From positions 248,001 to 312,000 of the forward strand of contig NZ_JAESND010000002.1 of the NCBI RefSeq assembly GCF_016865585.1: a DNA stretch of 64,000 bases. The letters run 5' to 3'. Shown here one piece after another: positions 47,129-55,131 of the stretch; within the stretch, counting starts at the first letter, position 1, and every line of letters starts with the position of its first letter. The notes beneath the pieces are model-generated. The model saw nothing but the letters and a program-made list of their open reading frames with translations. It ran no database searches and had not been told where the DNA came from. Made by a program: the position numbers and the translations under genes. The DNA is from Jeongeupia naejangsanensis. Lineage in GTDB: Bacteria; Pseudomonadota; Gammaproteobacteria; Burkholderiales; Chitinibacteraceae.

Positions 47129-47156
47129 TTGCTGCTCGAGAGGTCGCCAATATAAG
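47129..47156 (+). promoter_or_regulatory. Promoter candidate for rnr
   Basis: TTGCTG (47129-47134), 16 nt, TATAAG (47151-47156), 14 nt before the rnr ATG. The tRNA promoter must lie in the same 63-bp region on the other strand. Confidence 0.4.
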
Positions 47157-47170
47157 GATGCGTCGAAGCG

Positions 47171-50100
47171 ATGTCAAGAATTAAAGCTGAAAAAACCGAA
47201 AAAACTTCCAAACCCGCTTCGCGCCCCGTGCGCAAAAGCAAATCCAAAGGCCTGAGGGCCCAGGATCCCTACCTCGCACGCGAGCGCGAGCGTTACGAAT
47301 CCCCGCTTCCCAGCCGCGAATTCATTCTGCAATTGCTGGCCGATGCCGGTGCGCCGCTCGATGCGGACGAACTGGCCCGAATGCTCGATATCACCGAAGA
47401 CGAACAGATTGCCTTCCAGCGTCGCCTTGCCGCGATGGCGCGCGAGGCCGAGCTGATGATCAACCGCAAGGGCGCACTGGTTCTGCCGCAGAAAGTGGCG
47501 CTGATCCCCGGTCGCATTCAGGGCCATCCGGACGGTTTCGGTTTCCTTGTGCCGGACGATGACAGCGGTGACCTTTATCTTGGTCCGCGTGAAATGGCCA
47601 AGGTGCTGCACAACGACCGCGTGCTCGGCCAGCAGATCGGCCTCGATCGCCGGGGCCGGCGCGAGGGCAAGATCGTCGAGGTGCTGGAGCGCGTCAACAC
47701 CTCGCTGGTCGGGCGGCTGCGTACCGAGCGGGGCGTCAACATCGTCACCGCTGAAGACAAACGCATCAGTCAGGAAATCCTGATTCCGCCGGGCGACGTC
47801 AACGGTGCCGAACCGGGCCAGGTCGTCGTCGTCGACATCGTCCAGCAGCCCGAACGGCATGTGCAGCCACTGGGGCGGATCAGCGCCATTCTTGGCCGCT
47901 ACGACGATCCGGGCATGGAAATCGAGATCGCGCTGCGCAAGCACAATCTGCCGCATGTATTCAGCGATGCCGCCGAAGCGCAAGCCGCTGCCACACCGCA
48001 GAAAGTCCGCAAAAAGGACTGGCAGCCGGTCAAGGGCGTGGCACGCGAGGACATCCGCGATCTGCCGCTGGTGACCATCGACGGCGAAACCGCCAAGGAC
48101 TTCGACGATGCGGTGTTTGCAGAGAAGAAGGGCAAGGGTTGGCGCCTCGTCGTTGCGATTGCCGACGTCAGCCATTACGTGACGCCGGATGACGCGCTCG
48201 ACCTGACGTCGATCGAACGCGGCAATTCGGTGTACTTCCCGCGCCGGGTGATCCCGATGCTGCCCGAGGCGCTGTCGAACGGCATCTGCTCGCTGAACCC
48301 GGAGGTCGAACGGCTGACGATGGTTTGCGACATGCAGGTCAGCGCCAAGGGCTTGATCAAGAAGTACCGCTTCTATCCGGCGGTGATGCATTCGAAAGCC
48401 CGGCTGACGTACAACAAGGTCTGGGAAATGCTGTCGCAACCCGAGGGGGAGCTGGCGCAGGACAACAGGAAACTGTTGCCGCACCTGCAGACGCTGTACG
48501 CGCTGTTCCAGGCGTTCTCGACTGCGCGCAAGCAGCGTGGTGCGATCGATTTCGAAACCACCGAAACCGAGATCCGCTTCGACGACAAGGGCAAGATCCG
48601 CGAGATCGTCCCGGTCGTGCGCAACGACGCACACAAACTGATCGAGGAGTGCATGCTTGCGGCCAACGTCTGCGCCGCCGATTTCCTGATCGAATCCAAG
48701 CATCCGACGCTGTTCCGCGTTCACGAAGGCCCGACACCGGAGAAGCTGGAGTACCTGCGCGAATACCTGAAAACCTGCGGCTTGTTCCTTGAAGGCGGCG
48801 ACGAGCCGAGCGCCTCCGATTACGCCGACGTGCTGGCGAAGATCAAGGAGCGACCCGACGCCGGCCTGCTGCAGACCTTGCTGCTGCGCAGCCTGCGTCA
48901 GGCCGTCTACAGCCCGGAGAACAAGGGCCACTTCGGCCTCGGCTATGAGGCCTACGCGCACTTCACCTCGCCGATCCGCCGTTACCCGGACCTGCTGGTC
49001 CACCGCGCGATCAAGGCCGTGCTGGCCGGCAAGAAGTACAAACCGGCCAGAAAGTGGGAAGACCTCGGCCTGCAGTGCTCGATGACCGAGCGCCGTGCCG
49101 ATGAAGCCAGCCGCGACGTGCTGAACTTCCTCAAGTGCTACTTCATGCGCGACAAGGTCGGCGAGACCTTCGAGGGCACGATTTCGGCGGTTACCGGTTT
49201 CGGCCTGTTCGTGATGCTCGACGGCCTGTACGTCGAAGGTCTGTTGCACATTTCCGAGCTGGGCAAGGACTACTTCAATTTCGACGAGCGCCGTCACGAA
49301 CTGAAAGGCGAGCGCAGCGGTGCGCTCTATCGCCTGACCGACCGGATCAGGGTCAAGGTGGCGCGCGTCAATCTGGAAACCAGCAAGGTCGATTTCGTGC
49401 TGGCGGATGACGTAACGGAAGCGGTTGCCGCACCGCCTGCGGCAGCGGGTGAACCGTCGCGCCGAAGCGAAAGCCGGCGTGATTCGCGCAAGCGCCGCGG
49501 CAATCGCGACCGCGCACCGCGTACGCCGGCCCCGGCAGTCGAAGTGACTGCGGCAACACCGGCAGCGCAGGCACAGACCGCACCGGCCAAACCGGCGCGT
49601 CGCAACCGGAATGCCAAAGTACGCTCGGTGACGCCAACGCCAACGCCAACGCCAACGCCAACGCCAACGCCAACGCCAACGCCAACGCCAACGCCAACGC
49701 CAACGCCAACGCCAACGCCGGCTCCTGCGTCGGCAGCGGCACCGGTTCCGACCCCAGCGCCTTCCCGACGTCGGAACAGGGGGGCGACGGTGAAGCCGGT
49801 GGCCGAGGCCAACGACGGTATTGCAAAAACGCCCGCGCCGGCGGCAAAGCGTTCAGGTGGCGCGAAGGCAGGGGCTGTTGCAGCGACCACACCGGTAAAA
49901 ATACCGGCGCCGGCAGCAGCAGCGAAACCGGCAGCGAAACCGGCTCCGGCATCGGCGACCAAGCCAGTAACGAAGGCGGCCGCGCCGCGCCGCTCGCCTG
50001 CGCCGTCGGCCAAGGCCGTGACGCCGCCGGTGGCGCCTGCGCCGGCCGAGACACCGGTCGCCAAGGCACCCGTGCGCCGCAAGCCGGCGGTTGCCGCGCT

Positions 50101-50173
50101 GCTGGCGCCGCCGGTCGTCGCCGACCCTGCACCGGCCGAGGCCAAACCGCGCACGCGTCGCGCTAAGTCCTGA
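47171..50173 (+). CDS. rnr: Ribonuclease R with long low-complexity tail
   Basis: A 3'-5' processive exoribonuclease that degrades structured RNA. Domains in order: N-terminal helix-turn-helix (about 45-105), cold-shock domains, the RNB catalytic domain with DLPLVTIDGETAKDFDDAVFAE (metal-binding aspartates) and HFTSPIRRYPDLLVHRAIK, then the S1 domain (about 665-750). The last 240 residues are a basic, Ala/Pro/Thr-rich tail. It contains fifteen consecutive Thr-Pro dipeptides encoded by a hexanucleotide tandem repeat. At 1000 residues it is longer than E. coli RNase R (813). Confidence 0.95.
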   Translation: MSRIKAEKTEKTSKPASRPVRKSKSKGLRAQDPYLARERERYESPLPSREFILQLLADAGAPLDADELARMLDITEDEQIAFQRRLAAMAREAELMINRKGALVLPQKVALIPGRIQGHPDGFGFLVPDDDSGDLYLGPREMAKVLHNDRVLGQQIGLDRRGRREGKIVEVLERVNTSLVGRLRTERGVNIVTAEDKRISQEILIPPGDVNGAEPGQVVVVDIVQQPERHVQPLGRISAILGRYDDPGMEIEIALRKHNLPHVFSDAAEAQAAATPQKVRKKDWQPVKGVAREDIRDLPLVTIDGETAKDFDDAVFAEKKGKGWRLVVAIADVSHYVTPDDALDLTSIERGNSVYFPRRVIPMLPEALSNGICSLNPEVERLTMVCDMQVSAKGLIKKYRFYPAVMHSKARLTYNKVWEMLSQPEGELAQDNRKLLPHLQTLYALFQAFSTARKQRGAIDFETTETEIRFDDKGKIREIVPVVRNDAHKLIEECMLAANVCAADFLIESKHPTLFRVHEGPTPEKLEYLREYLKTCGLFLEGGDEPSASDYADVLAKIKERPDAGLLQTLLLRSLRQAVYSPENKGHFGLGYEAYAHFTSPIRRYPDLLVHRAIKAVLAGKKYKPARKWEDLGLQCSMTERRADEASRDVLNFLKCYFMRDKVGETFEGTISAVTGFGLFVMLDGLYVEGLLHISELGKDYFNFDERRHELKGERSGALYRLTDRIRVKVARVNLETSKVDFVLADDVTEAVAAPPAAAGEPSRRSESRRDSRKRRGNRDRAPRTPAPAVEVTAATPAAQAQTAPAKPARRNRNAKVRSVTPTPTPTPTPTPTPTPTPTPTPTPTPTPTPAPASAAAPVPTPAPSRRRNRGATVKPVAEANDGIAKTPAPAAKRSGGAKAGAVAATTPVKIPAPAAAAKPAAKPAPASATKPVTKAAAPRRSPAPSAKAVTPPVAPAPAETPVAKAPVRRKPAVAALLAPPVVADPAPAEAKPRTRRAKS
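49631..49720 (+). repeat. Hexanucleotide tandem repeat in rnr (ACGCCA x14 plus one variant)
   Basis: Ninety bases made of fourteen perfect ACGCCA units and a final ACGCCG, encoding (Thr-Pro)15. Because the unit is a multiple of three, changes in copy number alter tail length without breaking the frame. Confidence 0.95.
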
Positions 50174-50189
50174 ACGAGTCGTGTATCGT

Positions 50190-50218
50190 GGCGGCCCGGC
50201 ACTGCTTGCAGGGCCGCC
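50190..50218 (+). other. Hairpin after rnr
   Basis: An 8-bp GGCGGCCC/GGGCCGCC stem with a 13-nt loop just past the rnr stop. With no T run it is a possible processing or stability element, not a clear terminator. Confidence 0.45.
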
Positions 50219-50280
50219 CATGCAGTGACTTTGGGTGCGCGCATGCTGCGTGCATCTGTCTGAAATCAAAGGAACCCATC

Positions 50281-50640
50281 ATGTTTATCGTCGACCGTTC
50301 GGCCGCGCTGATCCGCCCGAAGCAGCCCTTTCTGGACTGGCTGCTCGGTTTGCCGGGTAACGACATTCCGCTGTCGCTGGAAGACGTCCGTGCCGATTGC
50401 ACCGTGATCCTGATCCCCGAGGCCAACGAGCCCGAAGACGGCATTGCGCATATCGACGAGATTGCCGAGCAGATTTTCGAGATGGAGTTGTCCTCGTGGG
50501 TCGGTGATGAGGAACTCTGGCCGAAGAAGCGCAATCTGAAGCTGTTCTGGGAATGGTTCGACGTCGAAATCCACCTCGGCGTCATGGACAGCGTCTCCGA
50601 GGAAATCCACAACACGCCGTCGGATCACAGCTACCACTGA
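50281..50640 (+). CDS. Conserved hypothetical protein, acidic
   Basis: A 119-residue, markedly acidic soluble protein with no signal peptide or membrane segment. FIVDRSAALIRPKQPFLDWLLGLPGND and the aromatic region KRNLKLFWEWFDVEIHLGVMD look conserved, but I recognise no named family. The ATG at 50281 has AAAGGAA upstream. Its position after rnr suggests possible co-expression only. Confidence 0.7.
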   Translation: MFIVDRSAALIRPKQPFLDWLLGLPGNDIPLSLEDVRADCTVILIPEANEPEDGIAHIDEIAEQIFEMELSSWVGDEELWPKKRNLKLFWEWFDVEIHLGVMDSVSEEIHNTPSDHSYH

Positions 50641-50711
50641 TTCCGGTGCGGGTCGTCGCCCGCGTCGGTTCCTGCCTCAAGCATCGAGGCTTGTGAATGA
50701 AAAGGAAACGT

Positions 50712-51422
50712 ATGCGTCGCATTGCCGCCTGCCTGCTGCTCGCCGGTTTGTCCGGCCCGGTTCTGGCTGAAACGCTGAACTACAACGTCGTCAACCTGAA
50801 TGCCCAGTCGAGCCGCGAAGTCGGCAACGATACGGCGCATGCCTTGCTGTATGTCGAGTTGAACGACAGTGATCCGGCGCGCCTGGCCGACAAGGTCAAC
50901 CAGACGCTGGCCGCAGCGGTCAAACGCGTCAAAGCGATCGGTACCGTGCAGTCCGGCGGCACCGGTTACACCACCTTCCCGGTCTACAACAACAAGACCA
51001 GCAAGCAGGAAGGCTGGCGTGGTCGTGGCGAATTGCGGTTGAACAGCAAGGACTTTGCCGCGCTGTCGAAACTGCTGGGCGAACTGCAGCAGCCACTGGC
51101 CAACGGCGTCGGCATGCAGCTGGCCGATGTGCGCTACGGCGTCTCGGAGCAGAAGCGGGATCAGGTCGAGAACGAGCTGATCGAGGAGAGCCTCAAGGCC
51201 TTCCGCCAGCGCGCCGATCTCGTCCGCCGCAATATGGACGGCAGCGGCTTCAAGGTCATCAACGTCAATGTCGATACCGGCAATACGTCGCCGCCGATGC
51301 CGATGTACAAGGCCGCGCGGGCGATGTCGGCCGATGCCGTCGGTGCGGCCCCGCCGATGCTCGAAGGCGGCGACAGCCGCGTTTCGGTGATCGTTTCGGG
51401 CAGTATTCAGGTCCAGCAATGA
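50712..51422 (+). CDS. Exported SIMPL-domain (DUF541) protein
   Basis: A 236-residue periplasmic protein. A signal peptide (residues 1-20, LSGPVLAETL) precedes a SIMPL/DUF541 domain. Features include the GRGELRLNSKDFAALSKLLGELQ repeat-like region and a C-terminal strand SVIVSGSIQV. Family members such as YggE and BP26 form ring-like oligomers and are linked to oxidative stress. The ATG at 50712 follows AAAGGAAA; an ATG at 50697 is an alternative. It overlaps the next gene by 4 nt. Confidence 0.85.
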   Translation: MRRIAACLLLAGLSGPVLAETLNYNVVNLNAQSSREVGNDTAHALLYVELNDSDPARLADKVNQTLAAAVKRVKAIGTVQSGGTGYTTFPVYNNKTSKQEGWRGRGELRLNSKDFAALSKLLGELQQPLANGVGMQLADVRYGVSEQKRDQVENELIEESLKAFRQRADLVRRNMDGSGFKVINVNVDTGNTSPPMPMYKAARAMSADAVGAAPPMLEGGDSRVSVIVSGSIQVQQ

Positions 51423-51853
51423 CGCCGTTGCCGCTGCGGCTTGTCCGTTCGCGGCAACAACGCTGGCTGCACGCGTTCGCCCTGATCGGGGCGGTTGCCG
51501 CAGCCATTGCGACACCCTGGCCGTGGAGCGCGGCCGGACTGCTCTGGCTGTGCGTTGCGGTGCTGCTGCTGCTGCGTCGCCGACGCCATCCGGTCGGCCT
51601 TGCCGCATGTGACGACGGTTCGGTGTCGCTGTACTGGCCGGACGGGAGTAGCAGCGCTGCGACGCTGGCCGCGAGCTCGCGCGTCGGCGTCTGGCTGATC
51701 GCTCTCGGTCTGAAAGACGGGCAGGGCACGACCTTTCTCGTGCTGTGGCCCGACAGCGCCGATGCAGAAAGCCTGCGCCAGTGGCGCATCTGGTTGCGCT
51801 GGACACGCCCGGCGATCCTGAGACGGATGCTGCAGGCCGTCGATCCGCGCTGA
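51419..51853 (+). CDS. Small membrane protein, YgfX/CptA-like
   Basis: A 144-residue protein with two adjacent hydrophobic helices (about residues 20-52), a basic RRRRHP turn and a soluble beta-rich C-terminus ending in a helix (LRQWRIWLRWTRPAIL). This layout and the LACDDGSVSLYWPDG stretch resemble YgfX/CptA, reported as an inhibitor of cell-division and cytoskeletal proteins in a toxin-antitoxin pair. The usual partner (SdhE/YgfY) is not adjacent. ATGA overlap with the SIMPL gene. Confidence 0.5.
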   Translation: MTPLPLRLVRSRQQRWLHAFALIGAVAAAIATPWPWSAAGLLWLCVAVLLLLRRRRHPVGLAACDDGSVSLYWPDGSSSAATLAASSRVGVWLIALGLKDGQGTTFLVLWPDSADAESLRQWRIWLRWTRPAILRRMLQAVDPR

Positions 51854-51890
51854 CCTTGCGCCGGATCAAGCGGAATGCCGCCTACGTGGA

Positions 51891-51919
51891 TTGAACCGCC
51901 TTCAACCGCCGTTTATAGT
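51891..51919 (+). promoter_or_regulatory. Promoter of the copper-linked locus
   Basis: TTGAAC (51891-51896), 17 nt, TATAGT (51914-51919). The expected transcription start falls on or next to the ATG at 51926, and no Shine-Dalgarno sequence lies between, so the first gene may be read from a leaderless mRNA. Confidence 0.5.
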
Positions 51920-51925
51920 CCCGTC

Positions 51926-52303
51926 ATGCTCGCAAGCTTCAAATCGTCAGGTCTGGCCTGGCTCGTCGCCATCCTGCTGGTCTTTGCCCAGCTGGTGACG
52001 GCTGCCTATGCCTGTGCCGAAGCCTTGCCGCCACAACCCAGCGCCCCGATGCTCGACATGTCCGACTGCGACATGCAGCAGATGACGCAACCGGTGATCT
52101 GCAAGGCGCATTGCCAGAAGGAAGCACAATCGGCCGACGTGCAGCTGCCCCAGCTGACGGCGCCGTTTTTTGTCGCGCTGTTCTTTGCGTCGCCCTACCT
52201 CGAAACGCCCGATGCCGCCGTCGTGCAGGCGAGGGCTATCCCACCGACGCTGATTGCCGCGTCACCGCCATTACGGATCCGGTACCAGGTCTTCCGCAAT
52301 TAG
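51926..52303 (+). CDS. Small exported Cys/Met/His-rich protein heading the cus-like locus
   Basis: A 125-residue protein with an N-terminal hydrophobic segment (residues 8-25, ending AAYACAEA) likely to be a signal peptide. It is followed by LDMSDCDMQQMTQPVICKAHCQKE, with four cysteines counting the one in YACAEA, several methionines and a histidine, a metal-binding look. A second hydrophobic segment (PFFVALFFASPYLE) follows. It lies 135 nt upstream of a copper efflux operon, so a role in periplasmic copper handling or sensing is plausible but unproven. Confidence 0.65.
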   Translation: MLASFKSSGLAWLVAILLVFAQLVTAAYACAEALPPQPSAPMLDMSDCDMQQMTQPVICKAHCQKEAQSADVQLPQLTAPFFVALFFASPYLETPDAAVVQARAIPPTLIAASPPLRIRYQVFRN

Positions 52304-52438
52304 TCCGCGCCGTTCGCCCGTCTAAGCGTTCGGCCTGACTGCATCGCACTGTTCCCGCACGTCTCCGATTCCGGAACGTTAAGGGACCGACGCATCGCAC
52401 TCTCCGCCGCACGCATCCGAAACCGCGTGGAGAGACCC

Positions 52439-53644
52439 ATGTCCCCCTTCTTGTTTCTGGCTGCCGCCTTCGGTGCAGCCAGCCTCGGCGCGCACGCGCT
52501 GACCCTTGATGAAGCCCTTGCCGCCGCCGGCGGTGCGCCCGATCTCGTCGCGAGCACCGCAGCGACGACGGCGGCGCAGTCGCTGACGAAATCGGCCGGT
52601 GCCTTGCCCGATCCCAAACTCTCGGTCTGGGTCGACGACCTGCAGACCTCCGGCCCCGATGCTTACCGCGTCGGCGACGCCAAACGCATGGTCAGCCTGA
52701 TGCAGGAGGTGCCCAACGGCGACCGCCGCGATGCCGAGCGGCAGGTTGCCGGCGCACAACTGCAGACCAGCGAGGCACAAGCCCGCTACACGCAGCTCAG
52801 CGTCCGGCGCGAAACCACGCTGGCGTGGCTGGCGCTGCACTACCTCGACCGCAAGCTGGACGTGCTGGCGGCACAGGACGCCGACAACCGGCATAGCCAG
52901 CAGGCGGGCGTTGCCGCGCTCAAGGGCGGTGCATCGGCCGATGCCGCGCTGGCGGCCCGGCTCGAGCGCGACCAGCTTGACGACAGCCGCGACGACATCG
53001 AACGCGATCGTGCCAAGGCCCGTGCCCAGCTGGCGCGCTGGATCGGTCCTGCACTGGCCGCGCAGCCGGCCACCGGCGGATTGCCGGCGTGGCTGACCAC
53101 CGGCCGGGCGCAGGCCGACGACATCGCCGAGCAGCCCGAAATCCGCGCGGCGGCGACGCAGGTGAGCGCCGCGCAGGCCGAGCTGGCGCTGGCGCGGGCT
53201 GCGAAGAAGCCCGACTGGGGTGTCGAGGTCGGCTGGGGCTATGACGCGATGGATCAGGGCATGGCGATGGTGAAGTTCACCTTCGACCTGCCGGTGTTCG
53301 CCGCGTCGCGGCAGGACCCGAAAATTGCCGCGGCGCTGGCCAATGTGCAGAAAAGCGATGCCGAACGGCAGGCGCGCATGGCCGCCTACCGGCAGCAGAT
53401 CGACGAGCTGCGGGCCGAGCGGACGGCGATCCTTGCACAGGTGGACCGGTTGAAAACCCGCACCCTGCCGCTGATCGACCAGCAGGTCGAACTGGCGCTG
53501 GCCGGCATGAAGTCCGGCAAAGGCAGCGACGGCGTGCTCGGCGCGCGCAAGGCGCGGCTGGCCGCGCAGATGCGTGCCATCGAACTCGAATCCCAGCTTG
53601 CCGCCGCCGATACCCGGCTTTACTTCCTGACCGGAGCACACTGA
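52439..53644 (+). CDS. TolC-family outer-membrane efflux protein (CusC-like)
   Basis: A 401-residue outer-membrane channel protein with a signal peptide (residues 1-21) and long heptad-rich helical hairpins (ALDEALAAAGGAPD... and ARLERDQLDDSRDDIERDRAKARAQLARW). It is shorter than CusC (about 460) but is typical of OEP proteins paired with heavy-metal RND pumps. The ATG at 52439 follows GTGGAGAGA. It forms the outer-membrane part of the tripartite efflux complex with the next two genes (1-nt overlap). Confidence 0.9.
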   Translation: MSPFLFLAAAFGAASLGAHALTLDEALAAAGGAPDLVASTAATTAAQSLTKSAGALPDPKLSVWVDDLQTSGPDAYRVGDAKRMVSLMQEVPNGDRRDAERQVAGAQLQTSEAQARYTQLSVRRETTLAWLALHYLDRKLDVLAAQDADNRHSQQAGVAALKGGASADAALAARLERDQLDDSRDDIERDRAKARAQLARWIGPALAAQPATGGLPAWLTTGRAQADDIAEQPEIRAAATQVSAAQAELALARAAKKPDWGVEVGWGYDAMDQGMAMVKFTFDLPVFAASRQDPKIAAALANVQKSDAERQARMAAYRQQIDELRAERTAILAQVDRLKTRTLPLIDQQVELALAGMKSGKGSDGVLGARKARLAAQMRAIELESQLAAADTRLYFLTGAH

Positions 53645-55131
53645 TGAACACCAAGACAACGATCGCGATCGCCATCGCGACCCTGGGCATCGGGGCCTTC
53701 GGCGGCTGGCTGGCCGGACAGCGGAGCGCGGAACACGGTGCGCTGCCGGGGTCTGCCGCAAAGGCCGAGAAACCGGTGCTGTACTGGTACGACCCGATGA
53801 AGCCGGACGTGCATTTCGACAAGCCGGGCAAGTCACCCTTCATGGACATGCAGCTACAGCCGCGCTACGCCGACGAAGGCGGTGAAGCGGCGGGTGTGCG
53901 CATCGATTCGGCGCTGGCACAGAACACGGGCGTCAAGCTGGCCAAGGTCGAACGCGGCGAGCTGGCCGGCGGACTGTCGGTGTCCGGCACCGTCGTGTTC
54001 AACGACCGCGACGTGGCCATCGTTCAGGCGCGCACCGGCGGCATCGTCGAGCGCGCGTATCCGCATGCCGTCGGCGACGTGATTGCCGCCGGCAGCCCGC
54101 TGGCTGACGTGCGTGTGCCCGAATGGCTGACTGCGCAAAACGAATACCTGGCATTGCGCGGCGATGCGCAACTGGCGGCGGCGGCGAAATCGCGGCTGAT
54201 CCAGCTCGGCATGAGTGCCGCGGCGGTGGCGCAACTCGAACGCAGCGGTGTCGCGCGGCCGGTGGTGACGATCACCGCGCCACGCGGTGGGATGATTGCC
54301 GAGCTGGGCGTGCGTCAGGGCATGACGCTGACAGCCGGGCAGGCGCTGGCACGGATCAACGGTCTGTCCAGCGTGTGGATCGAGGCCGACGTGCCCGAGG
54401 CGCAGGCGGCGACGTTGCGCGTCGGCGCACCGGTGCAGGCGCACTTTGCCGCCTGGCCCGACCAGCCGGTCAACGGCAAGGTCACCGCGCTGGTGCCCGA
54501 GCTGAAGGCCGAGACGCGGACAATCCGTGCGCGAATCGAGGTGCCCAACCGTGACGGGCGCCTGCTGCCGGGCCAGTATGCCCGGGTGACGCTGGCCGGC
54601 GAGGCCAAGCCTGCGCTGTGGGTGCCGAGTGACGCGGTGATCGCGACCGGCCTGCGCCATGTCGTCATCGCGGTTGACGGTGACGCCAAGACCGGCTGGC
54701 ACTATGCGCCGGTCGAAGTGCGGATCGGCAGGGAGGCCGGTGGGAGGAGCGAGATCATCGCGGGGCTGGACGAGGGCCGGCAGGTCGTCGTGTCCGGCCA
54801 GTTCATGATCGATTCGGAAGCCAGCCTGCGCGGCGTACTGGCGCGCATGGCCAGCGCACCGGCGGCGGCGCAGCCCGATGCCAGGGTCGAAGCAACGGCC
54901 AGCCCCGAAGGTGTCGGCGTGGTCAGGGTGATCGAGGCCGGTTCGGTCACGCTGGCACACGAACCGATCGCCGCGCTGAAATGGCCGGCGATGACGATGC
55001 CGTTCACGCTGATGAACCCGGTGGCGGCCAAGGGCCTCAAGGTTGGTGACAAGGTCCGTTTCACGCTGATGATGCATGGCGATGATGCGATGATCGAATC
55101 GATGATCCGGATCGACGGGGGTGGCCAATGA
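53644..55131 (+). CDS. cusB: RND periplasmic adaptor (CusB) fused to a CusF domain
   Basis: A 495-residue membrane-fusion protein. After a signal anchor comes a metal-binding domain ([25 protein letters not shown]), then the barrel-sandwich/beta-barrel adaptor core ([49 protein letters not shown]). The C-terminus (about residues 415-490) is a CusF-like Cu(I)/Ag(I) chaperone domain with the Trp-Met-Met site in KWPAMTMPF. The fusion joins chaperone and adaptor in one chain. It starts inside the tolC stop and overlaps cusA by 4 nt. Confidence 0.92.
   Translation: MNTKTTIAIAIATLGIGAFGGWLAGQRSAEHGALPGSAAKAEKPVLYWYDPMKPDVHFDKPGKSPFMDMQLQPRYADEGGEAAGVRIDSALAQNTGVKLAKVERGELAGGLSVSGTVVFNDRDVAIVQARTGGIVERAYPHAVGDVIAAGSPLADVRVPEWLTAQNEYLALRGDAQLAAAAKSRLIQLGMSAAAVAQLERSGVARPVVTITAPRGGMIAELGVRQGMTLTAGQALARINGLSSVWIEADVPEAQAATLRVGAPVQAHFAAWPDQPVNGKVTALVPELKAETRTIRARIEVPNRDGRLLPGQYARVTLAGEAKPALWVPSDAVIATGLRHVVIAVDGDAKTGWHYAPVEVRIGREAGGRSEIIAGLDEGRQVVVSGQFMIDSEASLRGVLARMASAPAAAQPDARVEATASPEGVGVVRVIEAGSVTLAHEPIAALKWPAMTMPFTLMNPVAAKGLKVGDKVRFTLMMHGDDAMIESMIRIDGGGQ

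Noticed and set aside
47174-49297. 707-codon frame opposite rnr
   Set aside because: Mirror of the rnr coding region; no motifs and no ribosome-binding site.
49631-49720. Simple-sequence phase-variation switch in rnr
   Set aside because: The six-base unit cannot shift the frame, so it is not an on/off switch; it is kept only as a length polymorphism candidate.
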